Shown: positions 1-6,379, counted from the stretch's first letter. The stretch: 6,727 nt of DNA from an uncultured Burkholderiales bacterium (GCA_903871435.1 CAIQGU010000492.1:1-6727); one strand, 5' to 3'. Program-made: numbers and translations. The notes: generated from the sequence alone by a model not told the origin.

Positions 1-837
1 ATGGAGAGCATGACCAACGCTCCCTATCTCGTTCCCCGTGGGCGGCAGGGCTACCGCTACGGACACGCGACGCTGTTTGACCACATGGCGCTCGACGGCC
101 TGGAGGACGCCTACGAACGCGGCAAGTCGATGGGGGTTTTTGCGGAGGACTGCGTTGCCAGGTACGGTTTCTCGCGAGCGGACCAGGACCGTTTTGCCAT
201 TACGTCGGCCGAGCGGGCGGTGCACGCAGGCGAGGAGGGCCGCTTCTCCTGGGAGATCGCTCCCGTCACGGTGGCCGGCAAAGGCGGCGACACCACCATC
301 GACAAGGATGAGGGCCCTTACAAGACCCGGGCCGACAAGGTGGCGCAACTCAAGCCGGCCTTCCGCAAGGACGGCACCATCACCGCGGCCAATTCTTCAT
401 CGATTTCGGATGGCGCCGCGGCGCTGGTGCTCACTCGTGAATCGCAAGCGGAAAGGCTTGGGCTGCGTCCGCTGGCGCGCATCCGCGCCCATGCCGTGCA
501 CGCCCAGGAGCCCAACTGGTTCACGACAGCGCCCATCGGCGCCATCGCCAAGGTCCTGGGCAAGGCCGGCTGGACCGCCGACTCGGTTGACCTGTGGGAA
601 ATCAACGAGGCGTTCGCCGCGGTTACCATGGCAGCCATGCAAGACGTCAAATTGCCGCACGACCGGGTGAATATCCACGGTGGCGCCTGTGCCCTGGGTC
701 ACCCCATCGGCGCCAGCGGCGCCCGCATCGTGGTGACCTTGCTGGGAGCGCTGCGCCACCATGGCCTGCGCCGAGGGGTGGCGGCGCTTTGCATCGGCGG
801 CGGCGAGGCAACGGCGCTGGCCCTGGAGCTGTGTTGA
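1..837 (+). CDS. Acetyl-CoA acetyltransferase (thiolase), C-terminal part; 5' end outside window
   Basis: Thiolase that condenses two acyl-CoA units or cleaves a 3-ketoacyl-CoA, in the cytoplasm. The frame is open from base 1 and the text begins within the family's GGMESM(S/T)NAPY segment, so the ATG at 1 is internal and not the start. Visible signatures: NEAFA at residues 202-206, GHPIGASGAR with the catalytic His at 234, and the C-terminal CIGGGE with the catalytic Cys at 264. In the Zoogloea PhaA thiolase these are His348 and Cys378; both give an offset of 114, which predicts a full length near 392 residues, the normal size. The nucleophilic Cys89 therefore lies upstream of the window and cannot be checked. 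Degradative and biosynthetic thiolases cannot be told apart from this part, so no symbol is given. The SDR gene follows after 93 bases. Confidence 0.95.
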   Translation: MESMTNAPYLVPRGRQGYRYGHATLFDHMALDGLEDAYERGKSMGVFAEDCVARYGFSRADQDRFAITSAERAVHAGEEGRFSWEIAPVTVAGKGGDTTIDKDEGPYKTRADKVAQLKPAFRKDGTITAANSSSISDGAAALVLTRESQAERLGLRPLARIRAHAVHAQEPNWFTTAPIGAIAKVLGKAGWTADSVDLWEINEAFAAVTMAAMQDVKLPHDRVNIHGGACALGHPIGASGARIVVTLLGALRHHGLRRGVAALCIGGGEATALALELC

Positions 838-870
838 AGATGCTGCCGTCATGCCGTTGAAATCCCTCAA

Positions 871-887
871 GCAGTGCAGGACACTGC
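871..887. repeat. Short inverted repeat in the thiolase-SDR gap
   Basis: GCAGTG at 871-876 and CACTGC at 882-887 form a perfect 6-bp stem with a 5-base loop. No T-run follows, so it is not a standard intrinsic terminator. It could be a weak RNA hairpin between two co-transcribed genes or chance. Confidence 0.3.
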
Positions 888-930
888 CGAATACCCGGGC
901 GCACGCCTGCGCCCTGACCGGAGCCTGATC

Positions 931-1602
931 ATGCCCAGCTGCCTCATCGTCGGCGCAACGCGCGGCATCGGCGCAGAACTTGCCCGCCAGTACACGGGTG
1001 ATGGGTGGCGCGTCATCGGCACTTTCCGCGGCGCGGCCGACGGCGCGCTCCTGGGGGCTCGCTGCGCCCGCGCGGTGCGCGCCGATGTCGTGGCCAACGG
1101 GTGGGCGGTGGAGCTGGGGCGTGCCCTGGCCGGCGAGGTGCTGGACCTGGTCATCATCAATGCGGGGGTTTCCGGGCCGCAAACGGACCGGGTGGAACCA
1201 CCCGACCCGGCCAGCTTCGACCTTGTCATGCGCACCAATGTCCTGGCGTCCATGCAGCTCATTCCGGTGATCGCGCCGGCGCTGCCCGCCGACGGCAAGC
1301 TGGTCGTCATTTCCAGTCGCATGGGATCCATAGGCGGGGCCGAAGATCCATCGTGGTGGCTGTACCGCGCCAGCAAAGCGGCGCTCAACAGCGTGCTCAA
1401 GTCGGCAAGCCTCGCACTGGGCAGCCGGGGCGTCGTCTGCATGGCGCTGCATCCGGGCTGGGTGCAGACCGACATGGGCGGTCCCCATGCGCAGCTGCCG
1501 GTCGGGGAAAGCGTCACATCCATGCGCCGCGTCATCGCGGCGGCAAATCGCTCCCACAACGGTCGCTTCCTCAATTACAACGGGGAGCAGCTCGAATGGT
1601 AG
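931..1602 (+). CDS. Short-chain dehydrogenase/reductase (SDR), C-factor/sniffer-like
   Basis: NAD(P)(H)-dependent oxidoreductase of the classical SDR fold, 223 residues, cytoplasmic. The Rossmann glycine motif GATRGIG lies at residues 8-14, NAG at 77-79 (end of beta-4), the helix-alpha4 Asn in RTN at 103, the catalytic Ser probably at 129 in VISSRMGS, and YRASK gives Tyr145 and Lys149. HPGWVQTDMGG at 174-184 is the usual post-catalytic loop. The short C-terminus and the SSRMGSI text resemble the C-signal/sniffer-type SDRs, whose substrates are mostly unknown. The ATG at 931 was chosen because GGAG at 920-923 sits 7 bases upstream and the Rossmann strand begins immediately; the frame is open back to an ATG at 874, but those 19 residues do not look like SDR sequence. 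The substrate cannot be read from sequence; acetoacetyl-CoA is possible given the thiolase, but this is inference. Confidence 0.93.
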   Translation: MPSCLIVGATRGIGAELARQYTGDGWRVIGTFRGAADGALLGARCARAVRADVVANGWAVELGRALAGEVLDLVIINAGVSGPQTDRVEPPDPASFDLVMRTNVLASMQLIPVIAPALPADGKLVVISSRMGSIGGAEDPSWWLYRASKAALNSVLKSASLALGSRGVVCMALHPGWVQTDMGGPHAQLPVGESVTSMRRVIAAANRSHNGRFLNYNGEQLEW

Positions 1603-1666
1603 GCAGCAGGGCCGCCACGGCGAAGCGAGCAAATCCCACTTTCAAGCAAGTTCCCATGGAATCCCG

Positions 1667-2098
1667 ATGATTTCTCCTGCAATGATTGCCGGCCTCGTGT
1701 TCGGCGTGTGCGGTCTGCTCGCGGCGGCCGTGGTCGAGTACCTGTTGCGCAGCTTCGCCGACCAGGCGGGCGTCAACCGCTGGGTTTTTGTCGCGGTTCC
1801 GGGGCTTTTTGGAATGCTCTATGCCTTGATGCTCTTCCAGGACGGGCGGCGGCGCATCCGGCAATTGGGACAGTCGGTGTCGCGGGGCATATTGATCGCC
1901 CTGCTGACCTGGATCTCGTTTTCCACCATGGCCACCATGGTGTGGTGCTCGCCGCGGGAGATCGGCGCATGCTTCAGTCACCTGCTCTTGGCCACCGCCA
2001 TCGTCGGCGGTGGACCGATGCTTGCTGTAGCCCTGTTGGGCGGTCTGCTTGCCGGCGTGCTCATCATTCGCCCGCCCGCCAAGAGGGCCAGCGAGTAA
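1667..2098 (+). CDS. Unrecognised small integral membrane protein with four predicted helices
   Basis: I do not recognise this family. The 143-residue product is strongly hydrophobic, with probable membrane segments at about residues 5-27, 38-57, 72-93 and 104-134. A basic loop (DGRRRIRQLGQ, about 59-69) between helices 2 and 3 would be cytoplasmic by the positive-inside rule, and a second basic stretch ends the protein. Three cysteines (15, 94, 102) and a GGG break at 114-116 in the last hydrophobic run are visible. The ATG at 1667 is preferred because GGA at 1658-1660 is well spaced and the first helix starts at once; an in-frame ATG at 1682 is an alternative. The frame stays open upstream to 1487, but that part overlaps the SDR gene and reads as a polar shadow. 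It sits 64 bases after the SDR and 56 before the methyltransferase, so co-transcription is plausible. Confidence 0.75.
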   Translation: MISPAMIAGLVFGVCGLLAAAVVEYLLRSFADQAGVNRWVFVAVPGLFGMLYALMLFQDGRRRIRQLGQSVSRGILIALLTWISFSTMATMVWCSPREIGACFSHLLLATAIVGGGPMLAVALLGGLLAGVLIIRPPAKRASE

Positions 2099-2154
2099 AT
2101 CCGCCCGGCGGTCGTACCCAGAATCGCACCCGCAGTCCCGGCCGCCGCCACAGC

Positions 2155-2943
2155 ATGCCGCAAACGACCGATTCGACCGAACGCTTCGGCGCCAGAGCTG
2201 ACGCATACGCGCGGGCAAGGCCCGGATATCCCGAATCCGCCATATCAGCACTGTCGCAGGCGCTGGGCCTGCAGCCGGGCGCAACGGTGGTCGACCTGGG
2301 CTGCGGAACCGGACTGTCCTGCGAGCCCTTCCTGCGCGCCGGCTATACCGTGGTGGGAGTTGAACCCAATGCCGCGATGCGGGCCCACGCGCTGGCGCGG
2401 CTGGGTACTTACGACCGCTTCACGGTTGTTGAGGGAAGCGCCGAGGCTACCGGCCTGGCGGGCGGCAGTGCCGACCTGCTGATCGCCGCCCAGGCCTTTC
2501 ACTGGTTCGACGTGCCGGCCGCGCGCAGCGAGGCGCTGCGCATACTGCGCGCACCTGCCCGGGCGGCGCTCATCTGGAACGACCGGTGCGCCGAAGGTTC
2601 GCCCTTTGCCAGCGGCTACGAGGACCTGTTGCGGCGTTACAGCACCGAGTACCTGGAGCTACGCCACCGCCATGGACGCAACGACCGGATCGATGAATTC
2701 TTCGGCCGCGGCCGCTGGCAGGCGCTCACGGTCATGCATCACGACGAGCTCGATTACGCGCGGCTGGCCGACCGGCTCAACTCCGCCTCCTACGTGCCCG
2801 CGGCTGAAGATCCGCGCCACGAGGCCATGATCGCCGACCTGCAGCAACTGTTTACCCAGACGGCACATCAGGGCGCGGTGACAATGGCGTTCGAGACCCG
2901 CGTTATCTATGGTGAAATCACCGGCGGGCATGCCCTGCCCTAG
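2155..2943 (+). CDS. Class I SAM-dependent methyltransferase (Methyltransf_11 / UbiE-like fold)
   Basis: Soluble methyltransferase of 262 residues that would transfer a methyl group from S-adenosylmethionine to an unknown small-molecule acceptor. Motif I VDLGCGTG is at residues 46-53, with the acidic residue that binds the SAM ribose at Glu70 in VVGVEPN. GSAEATGL (94-101) is the usual motif II-side segment, and AQAFHWFD (112-119) is typical of the trans-aconitate/Crg1-like group of putative methyltransferases. The N-terminal FGARADAYARARPGYP (11-26) is the familiar lid region of this group. The ATG at 2155 fits the homologous N-terminus and is the only usual start after the preceding gene's stop; the frame is open back to 1708, but that part overlaps the membrane-protein gene. 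There is no clear Shine-Dalgarno before 2155, so translation may depend on coupling to the upstream gene. Small-molecule specificity cannot be assigned. Confidence 0.9.
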   Translation: MPQTTDSTERFGARADAYARARPGYPESAISALSQALGLQPGATVVDLGCGTGLSCEPFLRAGYTVVGVEPNAAMRAHALARLGTYDRFTVVEGSAEATGLAGGSADLLIAAQAFHWFDVPAARSEALRILRAPARAALIWNDRCAEGSPFASGYEDLLRRYSTEYLELRHRHGRNDRIDEFFGRGRWQALTVMHHDELDYARLADRLNSASYVPAAEDPRHEAMIADLQQLFTQTAHQGAVTMAFETRVIYGEITGGHALP

Positions 2944-2996
2944 GCTGCGCACCCTCACTGCTGCCCGCCGGTGTCGCGACCGGCAACCATCTCGCC

Positions 2997-3001
2997 AAGG
3001 A
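2997..3001 (+). promoter_or_regulatory. Ribosome binding site that fixes the isomerase start
   Basis: AAGGA lies 8 bases before the ATG at 3010. It decides in favour of that start over the in-frame GTG at 2971, which has no comparable site. Confidence 0.7.
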
Positions 3002-3009
3002 CGCTCTCC

Positions 3010-3612
3010 ATGCCGGCCCCCATCGTCTTTTATTTCGATTTCAGCTCGCCGTATTCCTACCTGGCCTCCGAGCAGATAGCCGACCTGGCCGCGCGCCATG
3101 GGCGCCCTGTCGATTACCGGCCTACCCTGCTGGGCGTGGCTTTCCGCGCGACGGGCCAGCGTCCCCTGGTCGACGTCCCCATGAAAGGCGAATACAGCCG
3201 GCGCGACATGGCGCGCAGTGCCCGCCTAGCGGGCATCGACTTCCGCATGCCGGAGAAATTCCCCATTTCCACCGTTCAGGCTGCGCGCGTTTTCCTGGCT
3301 TTGCAGGCCCAACAACCGGGCCATGCGCTGGCCTTCCTGCATGGCGCATTTCGTGCATACTTTGCACAGGGCCGGGACATCTCTGACGCCGGGGTAATCC
3401 ACGAACTGCTCCTGAGCCTCGGTGCCGACGCCGATGCGGTGCTCGCGGCCGCGGCGCAACCGGGGATCAAGGATCAGCTCAAGCAGGCGGTCGATGCCTC
3501 GATCGCCGGCGGCGTGTTCGGTGCGCCCTTTTTCGTGGTCGATGACGAGCCCTTCTGGGGCTTTGACCGGCTGCCCCAGATCGAACGCTGGCTCGCCTCC
3601 GGGCCTTTTTGA
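3010..3612 (+). CDS. 2-hydroxychromene-2-carboxylate isomerase / kappa-GST-like protein (DsbA thioredoxin-fold family)
   Basis: Cytoplasmic thioredoxin-fold protein of 200 residues, the usual length of the HCCA isomerase/kappa glutathione transferase family. These enzymes isomerise a ring-fission product in naphthalene catabolism (NahD) or act on glutathione conjugates. The N-terminal FYFDFSSPYSYLAS (7-20) carries Ser13 at the position of the catalytic Ser of NahD, with no CXXC, so it is not a thiol oxidoreductase. The helical insertion (about 60-150) is followed by GGVFGAPFFVVDDEPFWGFDRL (167-188) with the cis-proline at 173, the glutathione-site loop. Start choice rests on the AAGGA 8 bases upstream and on the first beta-strand beginning directly. 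No aromatic dioxygenase or other naphthalene-pathway gene is nearby, so the exact reaction is unproven. It lies 66 bases after the methyltransferase and 48 before the transporter. Confidence 0.9.
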   Translation: MPAPIVFYFDFSSPYSYLASEQIADLAARHGRPVDYRPTLLGVAFRATGQRPLVDVPMKGEYSRRDMARSARLAGIDFRMPEKFPISTVQAARVFLALQAQQPGHALAFLHGAFRAYFAQGRDISDAGVIHELLLSLGADADAVLAAAAQPGIKDQLKQAVDASIAGGVFGAPFFVVDDEPFWGFDRLPQIERWLASGPF

Positions 3613-3660
3613 TGCCGTGTATCCAGACGCCAGTAACCGCCGCAGCGAAGACACCCTGAA

Positions 3661-4962
3661 ATGAAGCGCAAGGCCGCCGTACCGTTCATCATGCTGGCAT
3701 CGCTGCTCGACGTGATCGGTGTCGGTCTCATCATTCCCATCCTGCCGCTGCTGGTGGGCGAATTCACCACCAGCCGCGATGCCCAGGTGTACTGGTTCAA
3801 CGCGCTCATCATCTCCTTCGGGCTCGCGCAGTTCTTCTGTGCGCCGCTGCTGGGGGCCCTATCAGATCGCTACGGCCGCCGTCCGCTGCTGCTGCTGGGC
3901 ATAGGGGGGCTGGGCGTTACCTTCGCCGTGACGGCGCTCACCCATTCGCTGTGGCTGCTGGTGGGCATACGCCTGCTGGGCGGCGCGCTGTCAGCCAATT
4001 TCGCGGTCGCGCAGGCTTATGTAGCGGACATCACCACGCCCGAAAAGCGCACGCCCGCGCTGGGGCTGCTGGGCGCCATGTTCGGACTGGGCTTCGTGCT
4101 CGGACCCGTCATCGGGGGAGTGCTCGGGGATATCGATCTGCGCCTGCCCTTGTACGCAGCGGCGGGCCTGTGCGCGGTGAACTGGTTCTACGGCCTGCTC
4201 GTGTTGCCCGAGTCGCTGCCGCCGGACCGGCGCACGCCGGTCGCCTGGCGGCGGATCAATCCGTTTTCCGCACTCTCCGGCCTGGTACGCCTGCGCGGTG
4301 TCGGCCCGCTGGTGTTTGCCATCGCCGCTGCAAGCCTCGCAAAACTGACGCTGCAGTCTGCATGGGTTCTTTACACGAGCTTCCGCTTCCAGTGGGGGCC
4401 GCTGCAAAACGGCATGTCGCTATTCGCCGTAGGATTTGTTGCCGTCGTCGTGCAGGGCGGTTTGCTCAAGATGCTCCTGCGCAAGTTCGGTGAAAGGCGC
4501 CTGGTGGCTGCCGGCCTTGCATCCGGCGCCGTGGCCTATGCGCTCTACGGCCTGGTGCCGCAAGGATGGATGCTCTACATCGTCATAGCCGCCAATTCGC
4601 TGGCCTTTGCTGTTCCCACCACGCTCCAGGGCATCGTTTCCAAGGCAGCCGACCCACGCGAGCAGGGCCGCGCAATGGCTTCGCTCACGTCGCTCATCAG
4701 CATCACTGGCATCGTGGCGCCGCTGCTGGGTGGGGCGCTGCTGGGTCCGGTTTCGCACCTGCCGCCCGACCACATACTCGTGGGAGCGCCGTTCTTCGCC
4801 TGCTCGGCGCTCGAGGCTTTCGCGTTCCTTGTTGCGCTGCGCTACTTTTCACGCCACCCGGCTGACACTGCGCCGGCGCCGGGCAACGCGGCACTGGGCA
4901 GTGCAACGCCGGCAACGATTGCGTCCGCCACGCGTCCAATCGTTCCATCGTCGAACCATTAA
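3661..4962 (+). CDS. TetA-like major facilitator transporter (DHA1/TCR group), probably an exporter of unknown substrate
   Basis: Twelve-helix inner-membrane proton-linked transporter of 433 residues. Text closely parallels class A/C tetracycline exporters: LLDVIGVGLIIPILPLL (15-31), motif A GALSDRYGRRP (65-75), Arg104 in helix 4, AYVADITTPEKR (119-130), the antiporter motif C GLGFVLGPVIGG (142-153), the central NPFSAL loop (about 200-205), FGERR (276-280) and LTSLISITGI (342-351). However, of the three acidic residues important in TetA(B)/TetA(C), only the helix-1 Asp is kept (Asp17, equivalent to Asp15); Asp84 aligns with Thr87 and Asp285 with Gly289. A tetracycline role is therefore doubtful. 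The tail after about 398 is low-complexity Ala/Thr/Pro, and its last nine or ten codons are made of the 8-base repeat array. No strong Shine-Dalgarno precedes 3661, but the distance to helix 1 matches TetA. The alignment was done from memory of TetA sequences. Confidence 0.93.
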   Translation: MKRKAAVPFIMLASLLDVIGVGLIIPILPLLVGEFTTSRDAQVYWFNALIISFGLAQFFCAPLLGALSDRYGRRPLLLLGIGGLGVTFAVTALTHSLWLLVGIRLLGGALSANFAVAQAYVADITTPEKRTPALGLLGAMFGLGFVLGPVIGGVLGDIDLRLPLYAAAGLCAVNWFYGLLVLPESLPPDRRTPVAWRRINPFSALSGLVRLRGVGPLVFAIAAASLAKLTLQSAWVLYTSFRFQWGPLQNGMSLFAVGFVAVVVQGGLLKMLLRKFGERRLVAAGLASGAVAYALYGLVPQGWMLYIVIAANSLAFAVPTTLQGIVSKAADPREQGRAMASLTSLISITGIVAPLLGGALLGPVSHLPPDHILVGAPFFACSALEAFAFLVALRYFSRHPADTAPAPGNAALGSATPATIASATRPIVPSSNH

Positions 4963-5028
4963 GTCATTCCGTCATTCCGTCGTTCAAGCGTTCAAGCGTT
5001 CAATGGCTGAACTTTTCCATCGTCCAAC
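4933..5028. repeat. Twelve-unit in-register 8-base repeat array, consensus CGTTCAAT
   Basis: From 4933 the sequence divides without a gap into twelve octamers. Column agreement with CGTTCAAT is 10, 8, 11, 9, 9, 8, 9 and 7 of 12. Exact or nearly exact neighbours occur: CATTCCGT at 4965 and 4973; CGTTCAAG at 4981 and 4989, then CGTTCAAT at 4997. TTCCATCGTCGAAC at 4943-4956 recurs with one change at 5015-5028. G+C is 46 of 96 bases, well below the flanks. The array covers the transporter's last codons, the entire gap, and the first eight or nine codons of the lipoprotein. Three octamers equal eight codons, so the lipoprotein frame shows an 8-residue period (SFHRRTIK, SFRHSVVQ, AFKRSMAE). Such heptamer/octamer minisatellites arise by slipped-strand duplication; unit count may vary between strains. 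Confidence 0.85.
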
Positions 5029-5638
5029 AGCCCCGGCTTCCATCGGTAGCCGGCGCCTGATCCATTTTTCCGCACTGTGCCGGCCGGCCCGGTTTGCCTG
5101 CCTGCCTGCGCTGCTGTTGGCCGCGTGTGCACAAAACCCGCCGCCGGGCAGCCCGGCGGCCGTGGGTGTCACCCATGACGATGCTGCGCCCGGTCCCGTT
5201 TATTCACTGTTCCACCGCGCGCTGCCCACTCCCGAGGGAAAGACCGCGGTACTGCAATTGCACGGGCAGGGCGCGCAGATATTCCGCTGCGAAACCCAGC
5301 CCACGGGCCGTCACTGGGTCTATCGCCTTCCTGAAGCCGACCTGGCCGACAGCGCCGGTACGGTGGTCGTGCACCACGGCGCCAACCTGAGTTTCGAACA
5401 CGTCGATGGCAGCCGCCTGCTGGGTGAGATTGCGGATCACGTGCCCTCGCCGGTTGAAAATGCCTTGCCGTGGCTACTGCTCAACACGCGTGCCTATGGC
5501 AAGGGCGCGCTGGCGGGCATCACCCAGGTACAGCGGATCGACACCGTCGGCGGAATGCCGCCTGCCGGCTGCGACGGCGCACAGTTGGGGCAGGTGCTGC
5601 GCGTGCCGTTCACGGCCGATTTCGTGTTTTTCCGCTGA
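5003..5638 (+). CDS. DUF3455 family lipoprotein
   Basis: Exported protein of 211 residues with a DUF3455 domain, a family of unknown function found in bacteria and fungi. Family-like text: AQIFRCE (91-97), HHGANLSFEHVDGS (124-137), LPWLLL (155-160), ITQVQRIDTVGGMPPAGC (173-190) and VPFTADFVFF (201-210). Cys96 and Cys190 could form a disulfide. A lipobox LAAC with Cys42 follows the hydrophobic stretch at 31-41, so the mature protein should be lipid-anchored; the next residues are Ala-Gln, not Asp, which fits outer-membrane sorting. The ATG at 5003 is the only usual start codon before the lipobox, but it has no Shine-Dalgarno and is formed at the junction of two units of the octamer array. This gives an unusually long pre-lipobox region of about 30 residues, whose beginning is repeat-derived. 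Open frame upstream to 4607 lies inside the transporter gene and is a shadow. Confidence 0.85.
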   Translation: MAELFHRPTAPASIGSRRLIHFSALCRPARFACLPALLLAACAQNPPPGSPAAVGVTHDDAAPGPVYSLFHRALPTPEGKTAVLQLHGQGAQIFRCETQPTGRHWVYRLPEADLADSAGTVVVHHGANLSFEHVDGSRLLGEIADHVPSPVENALPWLLLNTRAYGKGALAGITQVQRIDTVGGMPPAGCDGAQLGQVLRVPFTADFVFFR

Positions 5639-5641
5639 GCT

Positions 5642-5666
5642 AGCGTTACCGCGGCGCGCCGACGCT
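5642..5666. repeat. Nested inverted repeat downstream of the lipoprotein gene
   Basis: AGCGT at 5642-5646 can pair with ACGCT at 5662-5666, and between them CGGCGCGCCG at 5652-5661 is a perfect 10-base palindrome. It starts four bases after the lipoprotein stop. There is no T-run, so it is at best a non-canonical terminator or a DNA-binding palindrome. The rest of this 107-base gap shows nothing except the possible -10 element described separately. Confidence 0.35.
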
Positions 5667-5733
5667 GTCGCCGCTCGTCGCCGCGGGCAGCCACTCGTCA
5701 AGCCGAAAGGCGGGACCCGCGCATGCGGTTGGG

Positions 5734-5739
5734 TAAACT
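5734..5739 (+). promoter_or_regulatory. Possible -10 element for a leaderless transcript
   Basis: TAAACT at 5734-5739 is followed by six bases and then the ATG at 5746, where transcription would begin if this is a -10 box. This spacing matches a common leaderless layout in GC-rich bacteria, and the gene lacks a Shine-Dalgarno. No good -35 hexamer is visible around 5711-5716, so the call is weak. Confidence 0.35.
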
Positions 5740-5745
5740 GCGCGC

Positions 5746-6345
5746 ATGACCGTAATCACGCTACTGCTCCCGCTGTGCCGCCGTCTCGCCGCCGGCGCAC
5801 GACATCCGGCTTCAGCGTTTGCAATGGCACTGGCGCTGTTTTCAGGGCCGTCCGTGGGCGAAGAATCGTTCGTCGACCGGCCCATCTACAGCGAACCGTC
5901 CACCGGGCTGCAATTGCCGCCGGGCTGCGAGGTTGACCCGTCGTGGCGCTCACCGGTAGCGGGCTCCGATCTTGAAATCTGGGTGGCCCGCTGCGCCAGC
6001 GGGCCGCGCGTATGGCTACTGCGGCGCCAGGTGGTGGAAATCGTCAATGCGCGCCAGTCACGCCTGCGTTTTCAGGTCATCGACGAGCGCGTTTACCCCG
6101 ATGAGACGGCCGGCGAAACCCTCAGCGTGCAATGCACGGGCCCGCGCGACGAAAGCGGCTACGTGGTTCGCGGCGCGCGCTGGCGCGATAGCGGGCGGGA
6201 GCTGCGGCTCAAGAGCGCCCGCGGCGTATTGCGGGTGGACCTGAACACGCAGTTGCTGGCCGATTCCGAAGTGGGTGCCGTGGACTGTGCCCGCTTTCCC
6301 GAGCGCGAAGCCATGATGAAGCGGTTGCAGCAGGCCCATAACTAG
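5746..6345 (+). CDS. Unrecognised exported protein with four cysteines
   Basis: I do not recognise a family. The 199-residue product has an N-terminal export-type region: arginines at 12-13 and 19, then a hydrophobic run (about 21-37, PASAFAMALALFSGPSVG) before a polar body, with likely cleavage near 38-39. The mature part holds four cysteines (61, 83, 130, 181), compatible with two periplasmic disulfides, and alternating hydrophobic/charged stretches that look beta-rich (for example 88-113 and 138-168). The C-terminus is a short charged helix. The ATG at 5746 is supported by the TAAACT six bases before it; an in-frame ATG at 5824 would leave too short a leader. The gene is separated by 107 bases from the lipoprotein and may be its own unit. 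It converges with the minus-strand gene at 6380. Third-position G/C matches its neighbours, so it is probably a real gene. Confidence 0.75.
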   Translation: MTVITLLLPLCRRLAAGARHPASAFAMALALFSGPSVGEESFVDRPIYSEPSTGLQLPPGCEVDPSWRSPVAGSDLEIWVARCASGPRVWLLRRQVVEIVNARQSRLRFQVIDERVYPDETAGETLSVQCTGPRDESGYVVRGARWRDSGRELRLKSARGVLRVDLNTQLLADSEVGAVDCARFPEREAMMKRLQQAHN

Positions 6346-6367
6346 CCGGACACGCCGCCGGCGCGGC
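6345..6367. terminator. GC-rich hairpin between convergent genes, possible bidirectional terminator
   Basis: GCCGC at 6354-6358 and GCGGC at 6363-6367 give a 5-bp stem with a CGGC loop; alternatively GCCGG at 6345-6349 can pair with CCGGC at 6358-6362. It overlaps the only 34 bases between two converging genes. No T-run is present on either strand, so this rests on position and pairing only. Confidence 0.3.
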
Positions 6368-6379
6368 CGGGGTTTGCGC

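Noticed and set aside
397..1632. 411-residue open frame on the minus strand across the thiolase end and SDR gene
   Set aside because: It lies antisense to two well-supported genes and reads as His/Arg/Ala-rich shadow sequence with no domain text; such frames are common opposite GC-rich genes.
1005..1670. 221-residue + strand open frame overlapping the SDR gene
   Set aside because: It is an out-of-frame reading of the SDR gene, rich in Arg/Gly/His, with no recognisable motif.
1708..2154. N-terminal extension of the methyltransferase
   Set aside because: This stretch overlaps the membrane-protein gene in another frame and homology to methyltransferases begins right after 2155.
1571..2284. 237-residue open frame on the minus strand opposite the membrane-protein gene
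   Set aside because: Composition is shadow-like (many Arg, Gly, His, Gln) and the + strand frame gives a coherent four-helix protein instead.
3661..4962. Tetracycline-resistance gene tetA
   Set aside because: Two transport-critical acidic positions of TetA carry Thr and Gly, and the gene sits in an ordinary-looking chromosomal row with matching codon use and no mobile-element flank.
4607..5002. N-terminal extension of the DUF3455 lipoprotein
   Set aside because: It runs inside the transporter gene in another frame and would bury the lipobox far inside the protein.
4933..5028. CRISPR array
   Set aside because: Units are 8 bases, contiguous and without spacers, and no cas gene is near.
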